This document shows positions 39,478 through 49,523 of a stretch of 64,000 bases of DNA, in pieces. The notes under the pieces are model-generated. The model did no database searches and was not told the origin of the DNA. It was given only the letters and a program-made list of their open reading frames with translations. The stretch is from assembly GCF_014637405.1 (NCBI RefSeq), contig NZ_BMEY01000001.1, positions 297,587 to 361,586 of the forward strand. Direction: 5' to 3'. Source of the stretch: Ornithinibacillus halotolerans (GTDB lineage: Bacteria > Bacillota > Bacilli > Bacillales > Amphibacillaceae). A program made the translations under genes and the position numbers. Position 1 is the first letter of the stretch; every line of letters begins with the position of its first letter.

Positions 39478-40687
39478 TTAAATCACCTACTATATAGTTA
39501 CTTATGACTTCTTTTGTCGGTTTAACTAGGTTGTCAGGAACCTCCTGGCCATCAGTAATGTAAGCAATACCTGCTTGAAATGTGAGTGGAATGTTAAGTA
39601 AACTACCATATTGTCTTGTTTCATCAATTTTAGTAAAAATAAGACTTTTAATATCTAAATGTCGAAAACTATGATAAATATCTAATATATCTTTTGGTTT
39701 AGATGTTAAGGATAATACTAAATAATTTTCTATTGTTTCTTTTGAACGTATACTTCTTTTCAACTCTTCTACATATTTCTCTTCCCGATAATTTCTTCCA
39801 GCTGTATCTACTAAAATGAGATCATAAGACTTTAGTTTTTCTAATGCTATTTGATAATCTTCAAATGAATACACTACTTCAACTGGTATATCTAGAATTT
39901 TTGCATATGTTTTTAGTTGTTCAATAGCAGCTATTCGGTACGTGTCCATTGTAATAAAAGCGACTTTTTTTTGTTCGTTTATCATACTTCTTGCAGCCAC
40001 TTTCGCTAGTGTTGTTGTTTTTCCAACACCAGTTGGTCCTACAAAATGAACTACCTTTGCTGAATTTGTTATACCTTCAAACGATAACTTGCTTAATTGC
40101 TCTTCAATTTCCAATTTAAGGTCAACTGCAATTTTGGATGCAGTTGGCTTTACTTTGATTAATCGATGTTTATGAATGATATTTTCTACTAACTTTGTAG
40201 CTAATTCTTCATTTACTTCTTGATCGATTAAATATTGGTAAATAACTTGGTAGTCTAGTTCGAATTTCTGTTGATAATTTTGATACAGCTGTTGCTCTAA
40301 AATACGACGCATGTTTTTCATTTCACTAATAATTTCAGTTTCCATTATGGAATTAGGATCATTCTTCGTTTTTGTTACATCCGATGAAGGTGTTTCTGTT
40401 AGAGGCTTTTCTCGTAAAGAAGTACTTCTTTCATTTACCATTGAATTACGAGCAGGCTCTCTCCTTTCAAACTTTTCAAACTTCGGTAACGGTTTTTCTT
40501 GTTTGACAGGGGGAATATTTTGGTCCAATGCAACAATTACTTCAATCATCCGTTTTTTAAATAAACCGAAGAGGCCGCCTTCGTGTACTTCTTTCGTACT
40601 TAAAATCACTGCATCAGGACCAAGCTCTTTCCGTATTTTATTCATAGCTTCCGGCATTGTTGGTGCTATATATCTTTTTATCTTCAT
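39467..40687 (-). CDS. flhF: flagellar SRP-like GTPase FlhF
   Basis: 406-aa GTPase. The basic B domain (1-100) is followed by the N domain and the G domain with [43 protein letters not shown] and FTKIDETRQYGSLLN. It marks the site of flagellar assembly. ATG overlaps the flhA stop (ATGA), implying coupling. Confidence 0.96.
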   Translation of the reverse strand: MKIKRYIAPTMPEAMNKIRKELGPDAVILSTKEVHEGGLFGLFKKRMIEVIVALDQNIPPVKQEKPLPKFEKFERREPARNSMVNERSTSLREKPLTETPSSDVTKTKNDPNSIMETEIISEMKNMRRILEQQLYQNYQQKFELDYQVIYQYLIDQEVNEELATKLVENIIHKHRLIKVKPTASKIAVDLKLEIEEQLSKLSFEGITNSAKVVHFVGPTGVGKTTTLAKVAARSMINEQKKVAFITMDTYRIAAIEQLKTYAKILDIPVEVVYSFEDYQIALEKLKSYDLILVDTAGRNYREEKYVEELKRSIRSKETIENYLVLSLTSKPKDILDIYHSFRHLDIKSLIFTKIDETRQYGSLLNIPLTFQAGIAYITDGQEVPDNLVKPTKEVISNYIVGDLIDP

Positions 40688-42717
40688 GCTACACTCACCA
40701 CCCCAACACTTTGGACTTGAACAGTTGGTTCAAGCTCATTATAGGATAATACAATCACATGTGGTAAATAACGATCTAACAATTGTTTTAAATACATTCG
40801 AACAGCTGGTGAACATAGAATAACTGCATTTTCTTCTTGTAACGTTAATCTTTCCACTTCTTGGTTTATAGCTTGAATGATTGACTGTTGTGTTTCAGCA
40901 TCCAGCGCCAGATAGCTACCATGTTCCGTTGTTTGTATACTCTCAGCTATTCTTTTTTCGACCTTACCAGATACCGTAATAACCTTAATATTACCTTGAT
41001 TAGAATATTGTTTCGTAATTTGTGCCGATAATGCTTGTCTAACATATTCCCCTAATAATTCTGTGTCATTAGTTAATTTACAAAAGTCGGCTAACGTTTC
41101 AAAGATAACTGGCAAATTTCGAATAGAAACATTTTCTCGCAATAATTTTGCTAACACTTTCTGTATATCACCTATCGAAAGTGGGTCTGGAGTGACTTCT
41201 TCAACTAAAATTGGATAACTTTCTTTTAGATGATCAATTAATTCTTTTGTTTCTTGTCGCCCTAACAACGTATGGGCATGTTGTTTAATAACTTCCGTAA
41301 TATGGGTGGAAACGACAGATGGTGGGTCTACCACAGTATAACCAGATAACTCTGCTTCATCTTTGTTTTCTTCACTAATCCATTTAGCTGGCAAGCCAAA
41401 TGCTGGCTCTTTTGTTTCAATTCCTTCTATATAGTCATTCTCAATATCAGGGGTCATCGCTAAATAATGGTCTAAAATAATTTCACCAGTTGCAACTTCA
41501 TTTCCTTTTATTTTTAAGCGGTATTCATTTGGGTTCAACTGAATATTATCGCGAATTCGTACAACAGGAATGACCATTCCTAATTCAATTGCTAATTGTC
41601 TACGAATCATAACAACACGATCAAGAAGGTCACCGCCTTGCTTTCCATCTACAAGGGGGATGAGAGAATAGCCAAATTCAAATTCTATAGGATCCATACT
41701 CAAAAGGTTGATCACATTATCACCAGAATTCAAAGCGGCCTCCTCTGCTTGTTCACCTTCTTCTTCAACATTAGTAACTGGTTCTCTTTGTTTTTGTAAC
41801 ATATAGTATCCACCTAGCGCTAAGACACCTGCTAACATTGTAGTTAAGAAGAAATTTATTGGTGTTAAACCTAATAAGAAAATAGCACCAGCAGCTACGA
41901 ACAATAGTCTAGGATACTGTGTTAACTGAATTGTCACATCGCTTCCAAGATTATTACCTGTTGCGGAACTACGTGTTACAACAATTCCAGTAGCCGTAGA
42001 AATTAATAGGGCTGGAATCTGACTTACTAATCCGTCCCCTACTGTAAGTCTCATATACGTATCAATCGCCTCTTGGAAAGAGAACCCCATTTGAGTCATT
42101 CCAATAATTAACCCAAATAAGATATTAATTAATACGATGATAATACCGGCTATAGCATCTCCTTTAACAAATTTACTTGCCCCATCCATTGACCCATGAA
42201 AGTCCGCTTCATTTTCTACTTTTTTCCGTCTATCTTTTGCTTCTTGTTCCGAGATTAATCCTGCATTTAAATCCGCATCAATGCTCATTTGTTTCCCCGG
42301 CATCGCATCTAAACTAAAACGTGCTGCAACTTCCGATACACGTTCAGATCCTTTTGTAATAACTAAGAAATTAATGATGACTAAAATTACAAAAACAACG
42401 AATCCAACTAATGGACTATTACCGATAACAAAGGATCCAAATGTATCAACAACTCCACCAGCATCTGCTTCACTTAAGATAGATCGAGTCGTCGAAACGT
42501 TAAGTGCGAGTCGAAATAATGTTAGTAATAATAATAAAGTTGGGAAGACAGAAAACTGAAGTGGTTCTTGTGTATTCATAGAAACTAGTAGAACAATTAA
42601 TGCTAGAATAATATTGACTAGTATAAATACACTTAACAGCCATCCTGGTAATGGGATAACTAACATAACGATCACTAATATAACTCCAATTAAGACGGAA
42701 AAATCACGGGCTTTCAT
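40684..42717 (-). CDS. flhA: flagellar export apparatus protein FlhA
   Basis: 677 aa, equal to B. subtilis FlhA as I recall it. Eight N-terminal membrane segments (residues ~10-310) carry the FHIPEP region SLDAMPGKQMSIDADLNAG and GSMDGASKFVKGDAIAG. A cytosolic C-terminal ring domain (from ~345) binds chaperones and FliI/FliH. The start MKARDFSV follows GAGGTG; an earlier GTG is part of the SD. Confidence 0.97.
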   Translation of the reverse strand: MKARDFSVLIGVILVIVMLVIPLPGWLLSVFILVNIILALIVLLVSMNTQEPLQFSVFPTLLLLLTLFRLALNVSTTRSILSEADAGGVVDTFGSFVIGNSPLVGFVVFVILVIINFLVITKGSERVSEVAARFSLDAMPGKQMSIDADLNAGLISEQEAKDRRKKVENEADFHGSMDGASKFVKGDAIAGIIIVLINILFGLIIGMTQMGFSFQEAIDTYMRLTVGDGLVSQIPALLISTATGIVVTRSSATGNNLGSDVTIQLTQYPRLLFVAAGAIFLLGLTPINFFLTTMLAGVLALGGYYMLQKQREPVTNVEEEGEQAEEAALNSGDNVINLLSMDPIEFEFGYSLIPLVDGKQGGDLLDRVVMIRRQLAIELGMVIPVVRIRDNIQLNPNEYRLKIKGNEVATGEIILDHYLAMTPDIENDYIEGIETKEPAFGLPAKWISEENKDEAELSGYTVVDPPSVVSTHITEVIKQHAHTLLGRQETKELIDHLKESYPILVEEVTPDPLSIGDIQKVLAKLLRENVSIRNLPVIFETLADFCKLTNDTELLGEYVRQALSAQITKQYSNQGNIKVITVSGKVEKRIAESIQTTEHGSYLALDAETQQSIIQAINQEVERLTLQEENAVILCSPAVRMYLKQLLDRYLPHVIVLSYNELEPTVQVQSVGVVSVA

Positions 42718-42737
42718 AGATGTCACACCTCACTTGC

Positions 42738-43817
42738 TTAAACTTTTTGCTCTAGACGGTAAACATAGGCTAATATTTCCGCAACTGCTTGATAAAATTC
42801 TTCCGGAATTACTTCACCAATCTCAATGTGAGCATAGAGAGACCTTGCTAATGGCTTATTCTCTACTGTTACTACATTATTCGCTTTCGCAATTTCTCGA
42901 ATTTTAAATGCAATAGAATCAACACCTTTTGCCACGACATATGGAGCTTGGGCTTTTGATTCATCATATTTTATAGCAATAGCATAATGAGTAGGGTTCG
43001 TAATGACAACATCTGCATTCGGTACTTCACTCATCATACGCCGCATGGATATTTGCCTTTGTTTCTCTTTAATTTTTGATTTTATTAAAGGATCTCCTTC
43101 AATATTTTTATATTCATCTCGAATATCCTGTTTCGACATTCGAATATTTTTTTCAAAATCATAACGCTGATATGCATAATCAAATACTGCAAGAAATAAT
43201 AAAGCAACAATTGCTGCTGCACCCATTATTAATGTTACTCTACCGAAAAACATTAGAGCATTTTCAGCGTTTTTAAATGCGATCATGAGCATCTCATCTT
43301 TAAATAACCAAATAATAAAAAATGTAATACTGCCTATTAAAACAATTTTTAATAAGGACTTTAGTAATTCTACTAACGCACGAATAGAAAAAATTCTCTT
43401 TGCACCTTGTATTGGGTCAATTTTTTTTAAATCAAACTTTAATGGTTCTGTTGTGAATAAAAAACCAACTTGGATAAGGTTGGCCGCTACACCTGCTATA
43501 AATGCGATAAGCATGACTGGTGCCACAATTTTTGCAAATGAAATAATTACTTCAAAGAAAATTTGTACAATAGTATCTTCCGTCAATTCCCAATGGATAA
43601 ACTCCGTAAATGTGTATTGGAATAACGTAAGCATATTGTCTTTAATAAACCCACCAAACACTGCCATAATTATTAAGACAAATAGTAATAAAATTGCGGT
43701 GTTTACATCCTGACTTTTTGCCACTCTACCTTTTTTCCGCTCATCACTTCTTCGTTTTGGAGTTGCCTTTTCCGTTTTTTCGCCTGCAAAAAATTGCAAA
43801 TCTAATCGTAATTGCAA
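42738..43817 (-). CDS. flhB: flagellar export switch protein FlhB
   Basis: 359 aa. Basic N-terminus (LDLQFFAGEKTEKATPKRR), four membrane segments (~35-215), and the autocleaving cytosolic domain with the NPTH motif (VVITNPTHYAIAIKYD). FliK triggers its switch from hook to filament substrates. Start is TTG with GGAGGTG placed inside the end of fliR. Confidence 0.96.
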   Translation of the reverse strand: MQLRLDLQFFAGEKTEKATPKRRSDERKKGRVAKSQDVNTAILLLFVLIIMAVFGGFIKDNMLTLFQYTFTEFIHWELTEDTIVQIFFEVIISFAKIVAPVMLIAFIAGVAANLIQVGFLFTTEPLKFDLKKIDPIQGAKRIFSIRALVELLKSLLKIVLIGSITFFIIWLFKDEMLMIAFKNAENALMFFGRVTLIMGAAAIVALLFLAVFDYAYQRYDFEKNIRMSKQDIRDEYKNIEGDPLIKSKIKEKQRQISMRRMMSEVPNADVVITNPTHYAIAIKYDESKAQAPYVVAKGVDSIAFKIREIAKANNVVTVENKPLARSLYAHIEIGEVIPEEFYQAVAEILAYVYRLEQKV

Positions 43818-43820
43818 GAT

Positions 43821-44594
43821 TTAGACACCTCCAAATAACTGCATAAGTCCTTGAATCGCAGAAAACATCGTACTGAAAAGATTTTTCACTAGGACAATAT
43901 ATAAGCTTAAGAACACTAAGATTGCAGCAAAACTTACTAAAATCTTCAGTGGTAGACCGACAACAAATACATTTAGTTGGGGTACGGTTCTAGCAATAAT
44001 TCCAAGCGCAACATCAACTAAAAATAAACAACCAACTATCGGAATCGATATTTGGAAAGCTATTAAAAACATACTATTAAATGTTTTCATGACAAATTCT
44101 ACTATATTCGCATTTTCAAAAGGAACAAATGTGTCTAATGCGATAAATGTATAACTATTTATAATCCCATCTATTAAAATATGATGGCCATCAACCGATA
44201 ATAAAAATAGAAGTGCAATTATATAAAAATATTGTCCGGTTATTGGGCTTTGTGCTCCTGTTTGTGGATCCATTACATTGGCAATGGCAAATCCCATTTG
44301 GAAATCAATAAATCCACCCGCTACTTGCAAGGCAGAAACTACAATATAACCGATTAGTCCTATTAGAATACCAACTAATGCTTCTTTGACTAATAGAAAG
44401 AAAAACAGATTATCTACTACAACTGGATCAACCGTATAAAAAATAACAAATGCTAGAAATACACTCATACCTATTCTAAACTGAATCGGTATCGTACGAT
44501 ATGAGAATAACGGCATCGTCACAAAAAATCCTAATACTCGAACTAAAATCAATAAAAAAACTGGTAAATTATTAGAAACTATTAACTCTAGCAT
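43821..44594 (-). CDS. fliR: flagellar export gate protein FliR
   Basis: 257-aa polytopic membrane protein (about six segments) of the FliPQR gate. Family motifs are PLFSYRTIPIQFRIGMSVFLAF and QVAGGFIDFQMGFAIANVMDPQTG. Three nt lie between the fliQ stop and its start. Confidence 0.96.
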   Translation of the reverse strand: MLELIVSNNLPVFLLILVRVLGFFVTMPLFSYRTIPIQFRIGMSVFLAFVIFYTVDPVVVDNLFFFLLVKEALVGILIGLIGYIVVSALQVAGGFIDFQMGFAIANVMDPQTGAQSPITGQYFYIIALLFLLSVDGHHILIDGIINSYTFIALDTFVPFENANIVEFVMKTFNSMFLIAFQISIPIVGCLFLVDVALGIIARTVPQLNVFVVGLPLKILVSFAAILVFLSLYIVLVKNLFSTMFSAIQGLMQLFGGV

Positions 44595-44597
44595 TTC

Positions 44598-44867
44598 TTA
44601 CCCTACAAACCTAGTTAAATTTTCAAATATATCCATAGTGAACTCAATGATGGTTGATAACATCCACGGTCCAAAAAACAATAGACCGACTAGTACTGCA
44701 ACTATTTTAGGAATAAAAGCTAATGTTTGTTCCTGGATTTGAGTAGTCGCCTGAAAAATACTAACAATTAATCCTACTGCAAGGGCTAAAATGAGCAGTG
44801 GTCCAGTAATCAGTAAGATAGTGTAGATGCCTCTTTCTGCTAAAGATAAAACGAATTCACTACTCAT
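44598..44867 (-). CDS. fliQ: flagellar export gate protein FliQ
   Basis: 89-aa protein with two membrane helices (~15-40 and ~50-75). FQATTQIQEQTLAFIPKIVAV is the FliQ signature. Sits in the fixed order fliP-fliQ-fliR. Confidence 0.96.
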   Translation of the reverse strand: MSSEFVLSLAERGIYTILLITGPLLILALAVGLIVSIFQATTQIQEQTLAFIPKIVAVLVGLLFFGPWMLSTIIEFTMDIFENLTRFVG

Positions 44868-44896
44868 AAGACACCTTCCTTTTCACTCTAATTGCG

Positions 44897-45562
44897 CTAA
44901 AAGCTCGATAATAATGAATGTGTAATTAAGTACCATCCATCAACCATGACAAATAGTAAGATTTTAAATGGTAATGAAATCATTACAGGTGGTAGCATCA
45001 TCATCCCCATAGACATCAGAATACTTGCAACTGCCATATCAATTATTAAAAAAGGAATAAAAATCATAAATCCCATCTGAAAAGCCGTTTTTAATTCACT
45101 AATTGCAAAGGCCGGTACAAGTGCAGTTAACGGCACATCCTGAATACTTTGTGGTGCTTCAATTCCTGCGTAATTTAAAAATAATGCTAAATCCTTTTGG
45201 CGTGTATGTTGGGCCATAAAGTCCTTAATAGGTGCACTTGCCCTGTCGTATGCTTCATCAAGTGTAATTTCTTCATTAAAAAGAGGTTGTAACCCAGTTT
45301 CATATACTTCATGAAAAGTGGGTGCCATAATAAAGAAGGTTAAAAATAACGCTAAACCGATTAACACTTGGTTCGGAGGCATCTGCTGAGTAGCTAAGGA
45401 TGTCCGAACAAAAGATAAAACAATGACTATCCTAGTAAAAGAAGTCATCAAAATTAATATTCCAGGTGCCAATGAAAATACAGTAAGCAATAATAATAAT
45501 TTTATCGATGTAGCGACATTCGTTGGATCTGAACTAGAAAACATATCGATAAATTCATTCAT
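44897..45562 (-). CDS. fliP: flagellar export gate protein FliP
   Basis: 221 aa. Motifs are LLTVFSLAPGILILMTSFTRIVIVLSFVR, LATQQMPPNQVLIGLALFLT and PAFAISELKTAFQMGFMIFIPFLIIDM. Four membrane segments. It lacks the long N-terminal signal peptide region seen in some FliP proteins. ATG overlaps fliO by 8 nt; SD AAGGA. Confidence 0.97.
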   Translation of the reverse strand: MNEFIDMFSSSDPTNVATSIKLLLLLTVFSLAPGILILMTSFTRIVIVLSFVRTSLATQQMPPNQVLIGLALFLTFFIMAPTFHEVYETGLQPLFNEEITLDEAYDRASAPIKDFMAQHTRQKDLALFLNYAGIEAPQSIQDVPLTALVPAFAISELKTAFQMGFMIFIPFLIIDMAVASILMSMGMMMLPPVMISLPFKILLFVMVDGWYLITHSLLSSF

Positions 45563-46250
45563 AATAATCGTCCTTATCGTTATGTCTATTTAATATTGAC
45601 CTTCTATTCTGTTTAAGTTGTTCCAGTTCATTAGAAAATAAGTTCTTAAATTCATTAGATGAATTAGATTTATACGGAGATTTATTTGATTTTTTTTGAA
45701 AAACACTTAACAAATTCTCCCCTTTAAATGTCGACTGTTCTTCAAAACTTCTCAAAAGGTCTTGTTTCATTTCCATATTATCTATTTTCTCTAATAATTG
45801 AATATTTTCTCCTACTCCAATTAGATATAACTCATCTGCTACACGAATAATTTGGATTGACTTACTTGGTCCAACCGCAATACCACCTAAGTTTTCTAGT
45901 GCCTTCACTTGATTAAAAAGTTTATTACGCTTGTTAAGAAATTTTAATACAACATAAATAAGTCCAAGAATTAATAAAAGCACAAAAAACATCTGCACTA
46001 AATCGAAAATTAGACTACCAGTACTCGTACTCTCTGTATTATTCTGATCTTCGTTCAGTATTGAAGTGTTATTATTATCATTTGATGATGGATTTGGTGT
46101 CTGTTGATCTGGTTGATCTAAAGAATTCTTATTTTCACCAAACATATCACTTACCATATTTCCATCTGCATAAACAGATAATGGTAATACTACTAGGAAA
46201 AAGCAACCAAGTAATATTCCACGTGTAATAAATTTATTCAACTTTCTCAC
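45555..46250 (-). CDS. fliO: FliO/FliZ-type export apparatus accessory protein
   Basis: 231 aa. N-terminal signal-like segment (~12-28), Asn/Gln/Ser/Asp-rich extracytoplasmic stretch (~30-78), one membrane helix (~85-103), then a cytosolic FliO domain with VKALENLGGIAVGPSKSIQIIRV. This is the long FliZ form of Bacillus. Start GTG at 46250 has only a weak SD; the TTG three codons later is an alternative. Supports FliP assembly. Confidence 0.88.
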   Translation of the reverse strand: MRKLNKFITRGILLGCFFLVVLPLSVYADGNMVSDMFGENKNSLDQPDQQTPNPSSNDNNNTSILNEDQNNTESTSTGSLIFDLVQMFFVLLLILGLIYVVLKFLNKRNKLFNQVKALENLGGIAVGPSKSIQIIRVADELYLIGVGENIQLLEKIDNMEMKQDLLRSFEEQSTFKGENLLSVFQKKSNKSPYKSNSSNEFKNLFSNELEQLKQNRRSILNRHNDKDDYYE

Positions 46251-46257
46251 TCGTTTC

Positions 46258-46620
46258 TTAATCTAGTGCTTTCTGGATAGCTTCAATTACTCGATCCGCT
46301 TGAAAAGGTTTAACAATAAAGTCTTTTGCACCAGCTTGAATTGCATCAATTACCATAGCTTGTTGCCCCATTGCAGAACACATAATTACTTTTGCATTTG
46401 GATTAATTTCTTTAATTTTCTTTAATGCTGTAATTCCATCCATTTCAGGCATAGTGATGTCCATTGTCACTAAGTCCGGGAGTAACTCTTGGTACAATTG
46501 TACTGCGTGAGCACCATCCTGGGCCTCCCCTATTACGTTAAACCCACTTTTTGTTAAAATATCTTTAATCATCATTCGCATAAAAGCAGCATCATCTACA
46601 ATTAAGATGCGTTTACTCAT
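46258..46620 (-). CDS. cheY: chemotaxis response regulator CheY
   Basis: 120-aa stand-alone receiver: acidic pocket LIVDDAAFMR, phospho-Asp54 (VTMDITMP), Ser82 and Lys104 (FIVKPFQ). In Bacillus CheY-P binds the switch and promotes smooth swimming. It lies between fliY, its phosphatase, and fliO. Confidence 0.97.
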   Translation of the reverse strand: MSKRILIVDDAAFMRMMIKDILTKSGFNVIGEAQDGAHAVQLYQELLPDLVTMDITMPEMDGITALKKIKEINPNAKVIMCSAMGQQAMVIDAIQAGAKDFIVKPFQADRVIEAIQKALD

Positions 46621-46641
46621 GTAAAATTCCCCCTTGTATGA

Positions 46642-47820
46642 TTATTTCAGCTTCATTAATCGATCAGATTGACTAATAATATCTGTTACTCGAACACCAA
46701 AATTTTCATCAATTACGACTACTTCCCCTTGAGCAATTAATTTCTCATTGACTAATATGTCTACAGGTTCACCTGCTAATTTATCTAATTCAATAATAGA
46801 ACCTGAAGATAGATCTAGTATTTCTCCAACAGACCGCTTTGTTCTACCGAGTTGCACAGTTACTTTTAGTGGAATATCCAATAACATGTCCAGATTTCTT
46901 GGTTGTTTTACTACTGTTTGCTGTTGTTCAAAGCTTGAGAACTCTGCTTGTTGTACATTTGCTTTATTTTGAATTAGTGGATTTCCTAACATTTGTGGAT
47001 GATTCATGTTGTTTACTCCACTAATATGGTTTGTTATATGGTCTGTTTGTTTCTTTTGTTGTTGATTTTGATAGTGAGAGTATTGATCAACTGGCTCAGC
47101 ACTAACAGCTAATTGTGTATTTTTGATTTCTTTATGCTTCATCAAGTCTTCGACAAGTTGTTTAGCAAAGGTAATTGGCATAATTTGCATAATGTTAGAA
47201 TCTACTAAACTACCAACTTTTAATTGGAAAGAAACACGTACACAAATATCATCATTATCTTTTTGTAATTTATCAGCTAATTTTACTTCAGTTAAAGAAG
47301 GAGGTGAGATGTCAACTCGTTTCTCAAATACCGTGGACATACTTGTAGCAGCAGTCCCCATCATTTGATTCATCGCCTCTTGTACAGCACTTAATTGAAT
47401 TTCATTAAGCTCTCCAAAAGGACCTTCTCCTGATCCACCAAGCATTATATCTGCAATCACAGCAGCATCTTCTTTTTTTATAATTAATATATTCTTTCCT
47501 GTAAATCCTTCAATGTAATTAACTTGAACACTTACATGATCAAATTGAAAGGATTCATCAATTTTGTTCCTTTCAATAATAGATACTTCTGGTGTTGTTA
47601 TTTGTACTTTTTGATTCAATATTGTGGAAAGCGTCGTTGCCGAACTTCCAAAAGAAATATTTCCAATTTCACCTAGTGTATCTATTTCAATCATGGAAAG
47701 ATAGCTAGAATAATTTACTTCCTTCTCAGTAGAACTCGAATTTTGTTGTATTTCTTCCTCTGCTCCAATTTTTAATAGCGCATCAATTTCGTCTTGGGAA
47801 AGCATTCCATCACTCATCAT
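46642..47820 (-). CDS. fliY: flagellar switch protein/CheY-P phosphatase FliY
   Basis: 392 aa. N-terminal CheY-P-binding peptide (DGMLSQDEIDALLKIG), a CheC-type phosphatase domain with two active-site repeats (TLGEIGNISFGSSATTLST and AVQEAMNQMMGTAATSMS), a Gln/Asn-rich linker (~245-315), and a C-terminal FliN domain (LLDIPLKVTVQLGRTKRSVGEILDLSSGS). ATG overlaps the fliM stop by 4 nt. Confidence 0.96.
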   Translation of the reverse strand: MMSDGMLSQDEIDALLKIGAEEEIQQNSSSTEKEVNYSSYLSMIEIDTLGEIGNISFGSSATTLSTILNQKVQITTPEVSIIERNKIDESFQFDHVSVQVNYIEGFTGKNILIIKKEDAAVIADIMLGGSGEGPFGELNEIQLSAVQEAMNQMMGTAATSMSTVFEKRVDISPPSLTEVKLADKLQKDNDDICVRVSFQLKVGSLVDSNIMQIMPITFAKQLVEDLMKHKEIKNTQLAVSAEPVDQYSHYQNQQQKKQTDHITNHISGVNNMNHPQMLGNPLIQNKANVQQAEFSSFEQQQTVVKQPRNLDMLLDIPLKVTVQLGRTKRSVGEILDLSSGSIIELDKLAGEPVDILVNEKLIAQGEVVVIDENFGVRVTDIISQSDRLMKLK

Positions 47821-48809
47821 TTCTCAACTCCTCCCTTTATCTCTTCTAACACCTGTACAGATAATTTATTTTTACTTTTACCTGGTTGTACATAAAATTT
47901 AGGTTCATCATTAACTTTTAATATGAGTGGTTCATCAATTGATTGATTTAAAGCAATAATGTCATTTAACTTTATATCCAAAAAGTCCTGAATACTAATA
48001 TTTGCTTCCCCTAGTATTGCTCTAGCTTCAACAGTAACTTGTTCTAGATTTTCACTTAGCTTTTTAGCTGCTTCTGGGTCTTTATCTTTAGTCATATTTT
48101 GCATCCAGTATTGAACAGATAGTCTTGAAATAAGTGGCTCTAATACAATATGTGGAATACAAATATTAATCATTCCACTTAGTTCTCCAATTGCTGTATT
48201 AAGTGAAACTACAACAACCGTTTCGTTTGGAGAAACCATCTGTAAGAACTGTGGGTTTATTTCTAAATCTTCTAGTTCCGGTTCTATTGTTGTTAAAGAT
48301 GACCACGCTTCTTTTAAGCTAACTGCCACTTTATCAAATAATTGCGTCATTAAAATTGTCTCAATCTCTGTTAATGATTCAATCTTATTAATGGAATCTC
48401 CTCTACCCCCTAGTAGTCTATCAAGCATTCCATATGCAATATTTGGATTAACTTCTAAAATAATTTTCCCATCTAATGGTGCAACATTATAGAGGTTTAA
48501 GACGGTTACTTTCGGAATAGACCGAATAAATTCCTCGTATGGAATTTGGTCAACAGATGCAACAGAGATATTTACATATGTTCTAAGTTGTGATGAAAAT
48601 AATGTAGTTAATAACCTAGCAAAGTTCTCATGTATTCTTCCAATACTTCGGATTTGATCTTTTGAAAATCTCAAAGCACGTTTGAAATCATACGTTCTAA
48701 CTCTTTTCACATCATCTACTTTTTTTAAATCATTTGCATCCATATCCCCTGTTGTTAACGCTGATAATAAGGCATCTATTTCGTGCTGTGATAGAACTTC
48801 ATCTGCCAC
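47817..48809 (-). CDS. fliM: flagellar switch protein FliM
   Basis: 330 aa. N-terminal CheY-P-binding peptide (EVLSQHEIDALLSAL), the middle CheC-like domain with GGRGDSINKIESLTEIE, and the C-terminal FliN-like domain. Start is GTG with GGAGGTGAG upstream. Forms the C-ring with FliG and FliY. Confidence 0.97.
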   Translation of the reverse strand: MADEVLSQHEIDALLSALTTGDMDANDLKKVDDVKRVRTYDFKRALRFSKDQIRSIGRIHENFARLLTTLFSSQLRTYVNISVASVDQIPYEEFIRSIPKVTVLNLYNVAPLDGKIILEVNPNIAYGMLDRLLGGRGDSINKIESLTEIETILMTQLFDKVAVSLKEAWSSLTTIEPELEDLEINPQFLQMVSPNETVVVVSLNTAIGELSGMINICIPHIVLEPLISRLSVQYWMQNMTKDKDPEAAKKLSENLEQVTVEARAILGEANISIQDFLDIKLNDIIALNQSIDEPLILKVNDEPKFYVQPGKSKNKLSVQVLEEIKGGVEK

Positions 48810-48840
48810 TCATACTCACCTCCATACTGGAGTAATTTTT

Positions 48841-49266
48841 TTACTGTAGTATCTTGCTTATTGTATATACTTCACTTACTAAACCTTCTGTCATAAGCTT
48901 ATTAAGTTCTACTTTTAATATATCCTCTACATTAGAGAGACCTGTTTTAAAAGCTTCCTCATCTAAAACAGCTAATTCTTTTATTAAAATATTCTTTACT
49001 TGAAATTCTCTTTTAGAAATTTCTTCTTTAGCCTCTTTACTATCCATTACAATCTGAAACTGTATTCGTACAAAACTTCCATCACTAAGATCGGTAGTTA
49101 TTTCTGGAGTTTGATAGGAATGCTCAATAATTTCATCAATCGTAGGTTCAGCTTTCTCTTCTTTATCATTACTTTTATTTAATAGATTAATAACTAAGAA
49201 AGTTACGATAGCTATCATTAAAATAATTACTAATGAAATGAGCATTGTTTTAAGTAACTTATTCAA
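48841..49266 (-). CDS. fliL: flagellar basal body-associated protein FliL
   Basis: 141 aa. One N-terminal membrane helix (~6-28) and an extracytoplasmic domain with [19 protein letters not shown]. Associates with stators. Start is TTG inside ATTGAATAA, overlapping the swrD stop by 8 nt, with GAGGTG 10 nt upstream. Confidence 0.92.
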   Translation of the reverse strand: MNKLLKTMLISLVIILMIAIVTFLVINLLNKSNDKEEKAEPTIDEIIEHSYQTPEITTDLSDGSFVRIQFQIVMDSKEAKEEISKREFQVKNILIKELAVLDEEAFKTGLSNVEDILKVELNKLMTEGLVSEVYTISKILQ

Positions 49267-49477
49267 TGGAGCTTTTCACCTCACTTAATGAATTAATAAT
49301 CCCAACTTGTTTATAAAAAGATGTTATTAATTCCACCACTTCTGCTTCTTGCTCTTTTACAACAATTTTCTTTCCATTTATCAATGTAATGGTTGTATCT
49401 GGATATGATTGAATTTGTTCTATCATACATGCATTTAGGGTGAACGAATCCCCATTTAATCGTTTTAATTTAATCAT
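49259..49477 (-). CDS. swrD: SwrD/FlbD family flagellar protein
   Basis: 72-aa protein with the family signature [20 protein letters not shown] and [15 protein letters not shown]. In B. subtilis SwrD raises flagellar torque for swarming. Its ATG has no SD: the upstream bases are the 3' arm of a perfect hairpin and a CT-rich spacer. A short SD-equipped ORF ends 8 nt inside the gene, so initiation probably depends on coupling. Overlaps fliL by 8 nt. Confidence 0.93.
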   Translation of the reverse strand: MIKLKRLNGDSFTLNACMIEQIQSYPDTTITLINGKKIVVKEQEAEVVELITSFYKQVGIINSLSEVKSSIE

Positions 49478-49523
49478 AAATTGAAAGAAGATGTCTTCGG
49501 AAGTTGCCTTCCGAAGACATCAT
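49470..49523 (-). CDS. putative 16-17 codon leader peptide upstream of swrD
   Basis: GGAGG (49532-49528) is followed by two ATGs at spacings of 4 and 7 nt (49523 and 49520). The frame reads [17 protein letters not shown] and stops at 49470, overlapping the swrD start (ATGATTAA). The ORF spans a perfect 14-bp hairpin. No homology claim is made; its likely role is to deliver ribosomes to the SD-less swrD start. It could be fortuitous, but the strong SD otherwise has no gene. Confidence 0.5.
   Translation of the reverse strand: MMSSEGNFRRHLLSIYD
49490..49521 (-). repeat. perfect 14-bp hairpin between flgE and swrD
   Basis: GATGTCTTCGGAAG (49521-49508, minus), loop GCAA, CTTCCGAAGACATC (49503-49490). 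A broken T-run (TTCTTTCAATTT) follows. The 5' arm contains the second leader ATG. It may act as an intra-operon attenuator or as a translational switch. Confidence 0.8.
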